DNA of 6,265 nt from Rubrobacter sp. (GTDB lineage Bacteria > Actinomycetota > Rubrobacteria > Rubrobacterales > Rubrobacteraceae), in contig JADDPV010000128.1 in NCBI GenBank assembly GCA_016781705.1, positions 1-6,265 of the forward strand, written 5' to 3'. Numbering within the stretch: the first letter of the stretch is position 1; every line of letters begins with the position of its first letter. The translations under genes were made by a program, and so were the position numbers. Positions 5,109-6,265 of the stretch are shown in pieces. Below the pieces are notes generated by a model, which saw only the letters and a list, made by a program, of their open reading frames with translations, searched no databases and had not been told where the DNA came from.

Positions 5109-6254
5109 ACGGCGCTCCGGGGGGACGTCGTAGCGGACGGTGAGGTATGGACCGGCGGCACGGTCCTCGTCGAGGGCGGGTGCTTCGTCGAGGTGAGCCG
5201 GGGACGACTCGAGGCCGACGAGGTTCACGAGTACCCGGGATACCTCCTCCTGCCGGGCTTCGTGGACCTGCAGGTCAACGGCGCCTTCGGGGTGGATGTC
5301 GCCACGCAGCCCGAACGGCTCGGGGAGCTCTCGGAACGGCTCCTATCCACCGGGACCACGAGTTACCTTCCGACCGTGATCTCCGCCCCCCGCTCCCTCT
5401 ACCGCGAGACGCTCCCCGCCCTCCGCAGGGCCATCGAGTCCGGCCTCGACGGCGGCGGCGCGGAGCCTCTGAGCGTCCACCTCGAAGGCCCGTTCGTCAG
5501 CCCGGTGAGGAGGGGCGCCCACCCGGCGGCCCACGTCTCCCCACCCGACACCAACCTCCTAAACGAGCTCCTGGACCTGGGGGCCGTACGGATGCTTACC
5601 CTCGCGCCGGAGCTGAGGGGCGCGACATCGCTCGCGGAAGCGGCGAGCGAGCGCGGGGTCGTAGTCTCCGCCGGGCACTCGGACGCCACATTCGAGGTCG
5701 CATACGCTGCCTTCGACCGGCACATCGCGGGCGTCACGCACCTGTTCAACGACATGAGCCTGCTCGGTCATCGCGAGCCCGGCCTCCCCGGCGCTGCCCT
5801 CGCCCACCCGCGCGTCGCGTGCGGCATCATTGCCGACGGCCGGCACGTCCACCCTCAGGTCGTCTCCCTCGCCTTCCGCATGCTCGGCCCCGACCGGCTC
5901 TGCCTCGTCACCGACGCCGTGGCCGCGACCGGCATGCGGGGCGGCGAGTACCCCCTCGGGACCCGCCGCTTCTACCTCGACGATGGCGGTGCCCCCAGGC
6001 TTGAGAGCGGGACGCTCGCCGGGAGCGTCCTCACCATGGAAGAGGCCTTCGCCAACATCCTCGCCTTCACCGGCTGCACCGTCCCCGAGGCAGCGAAGAT
6101 GGCCGCCTCGACGCCAGCCCGGCTCGTCGGCGAGGGGGACAGGAAGGGTCGCCTCGCCCCCGGCTACGACGCCGACGTCACCGTTTTGCGCCCCGACCTC
6201 TCCGTCGCGGCCGTCTACAAGGGCGGCGTGCGGGTCTACTCGGACGGGGGTTAG
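5109..6254 (+). CDS. nagA: N-acetylglucosamine-6-phosphate deacetylase, start codon unresolved
   Basis: Cytoplasmic amidohydrolase that removes acetate from GlcNAc-6-phosphate, giving glucosamine-6-phosphate for glycolysis or wall precursors. Counting from GTG 5193: PGFVDLQVNG (21-30, with the NagA Q-x-N replacing the HxH of other amidohydrolases), HLEGPF with metal ligand E98, AGHSDAT (H162), THLFND (H183), ADGRHVHP (H218) and catalytic D241 in LVTDA. The active site is complete. The frame continues upstream of 5193 as ALRGDVVADGEVW then TVLVEGG, the usual N-terminal beta-sandwich strands, without any ATG, GTG or TTG back to the stop at 5019. ACG at 5109 lies eight bases after AAAAGGT and gives 381 residues, matching E. 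coli NagA (382). So I place the start there, either as a rare ACG or as a mutated ATG. GTG 5193 would remove part of the fold and lacks a ribosome site. Confidence 0.88.
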   Translation, partial: TALRGDVVADGEVWTGGTVLVEGGCFVEVSRGRLEADEVHEYPGYLLLPGFVDLQVNGAFGVDVATQPERLGELSERLLSTGTTSYLPTVISAPRSLYRETLPALRRAIESGLDGGGAEPLSVHLEGPFVSPVRRGAHPAAHVSPPDTNLLNELLDLGAVRMLTLAPELRGATSLAEAASERGVVVSAGHSDATFEVAYAAFDRHIAGVTHLFNDMSLLGHREPGLPGAALAHPRVACGIIADGRHVHPQVVSLAFRMLGPDRLCLVTDAVAATGMRGGEYPLGTRRFYLDDGGAPRLESGTLAGSVLTMEEAFANILAFTGCTVPEAAKMAASTPARLVGEGDRKGRLAPGYDADVTVLRPDLSVAAVYKGGVRVYSDGG

Positions 6255-6265
6255 GGGTTTGCGCG

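Noticed and set aside
5147..6004. ATG-initiated open frame overlapping nagA
   Set aside because: It is an Arg/Pro-rich shadow; the nagA frame holds all catalytic residues.

Overview
The window is GC-rich, tightly packed and coded entirely on the plus strand. The protein families, GC-ending codons combined with regular use of ATA (Ile) and AGG (Arg), and a CtpH/CtpI-type P-type ATPase suggest a high-GC actinobacterium, most likely Rubrobacter-like. This assignment is inference; no ribosomal or other marker gene is present.

Layout: (1) 1-1452 is the C-terminal part of a large cation P-type ATPase whose 5' end lies outside the window. (2) 1453-1752 is a 300-base AT-richer gap. It holds two colinear 118-bp imperfect repeats (about 76% identical) with matching inverted ends, forming a nested palindromic, MITE-like element. 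(3) 1753-2475 is a ZIP-family metal transporter whose last membrane helix has been thrown out of frame; the remnant continues to 2512. (4) 2595-3415 is a second, GufA-type ZIP transporter split by one -1 frameshift. (5) 3416-3624 holds hairpins, a palindrome and promoter-like hexamers. (6) 3625-5007 is an intact UMF1-family major facilitator permease. (7) 5109-6254 is N-acetylglucosamine-6-phosphate deacetylase (nagA). Its coding frame clearly extends upstream of the first usable start codon (GTG at 5193).

Functionally, the left half is a metal-transport neighbourhood: an ATP-driven cation pump and two unlike ZIP carriers. The right half pairs an uncharacterised permease with an amino-sugar catabolic enzyme. 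The two halves look like separate units divided by the 3416-3624 gap.

The most notable feature is a set of lesions. Both ZIP genes lose frame at a run of exactly six G, and each is restored by a seventh G. The first ZIP gene also shows a second C-terminal shift and a probable compensated pair of indels in its first helix. nagA has ACG where its start codon should be. The ATPase and the permease are clean, and the permease has an in-frame run of seven G. Gene decay, slippery-run variation and base-calling error all remain possible. No clearly new biological system is demonstrated; the palindromic twin repeat and the shared G6 shifts are the best leads.
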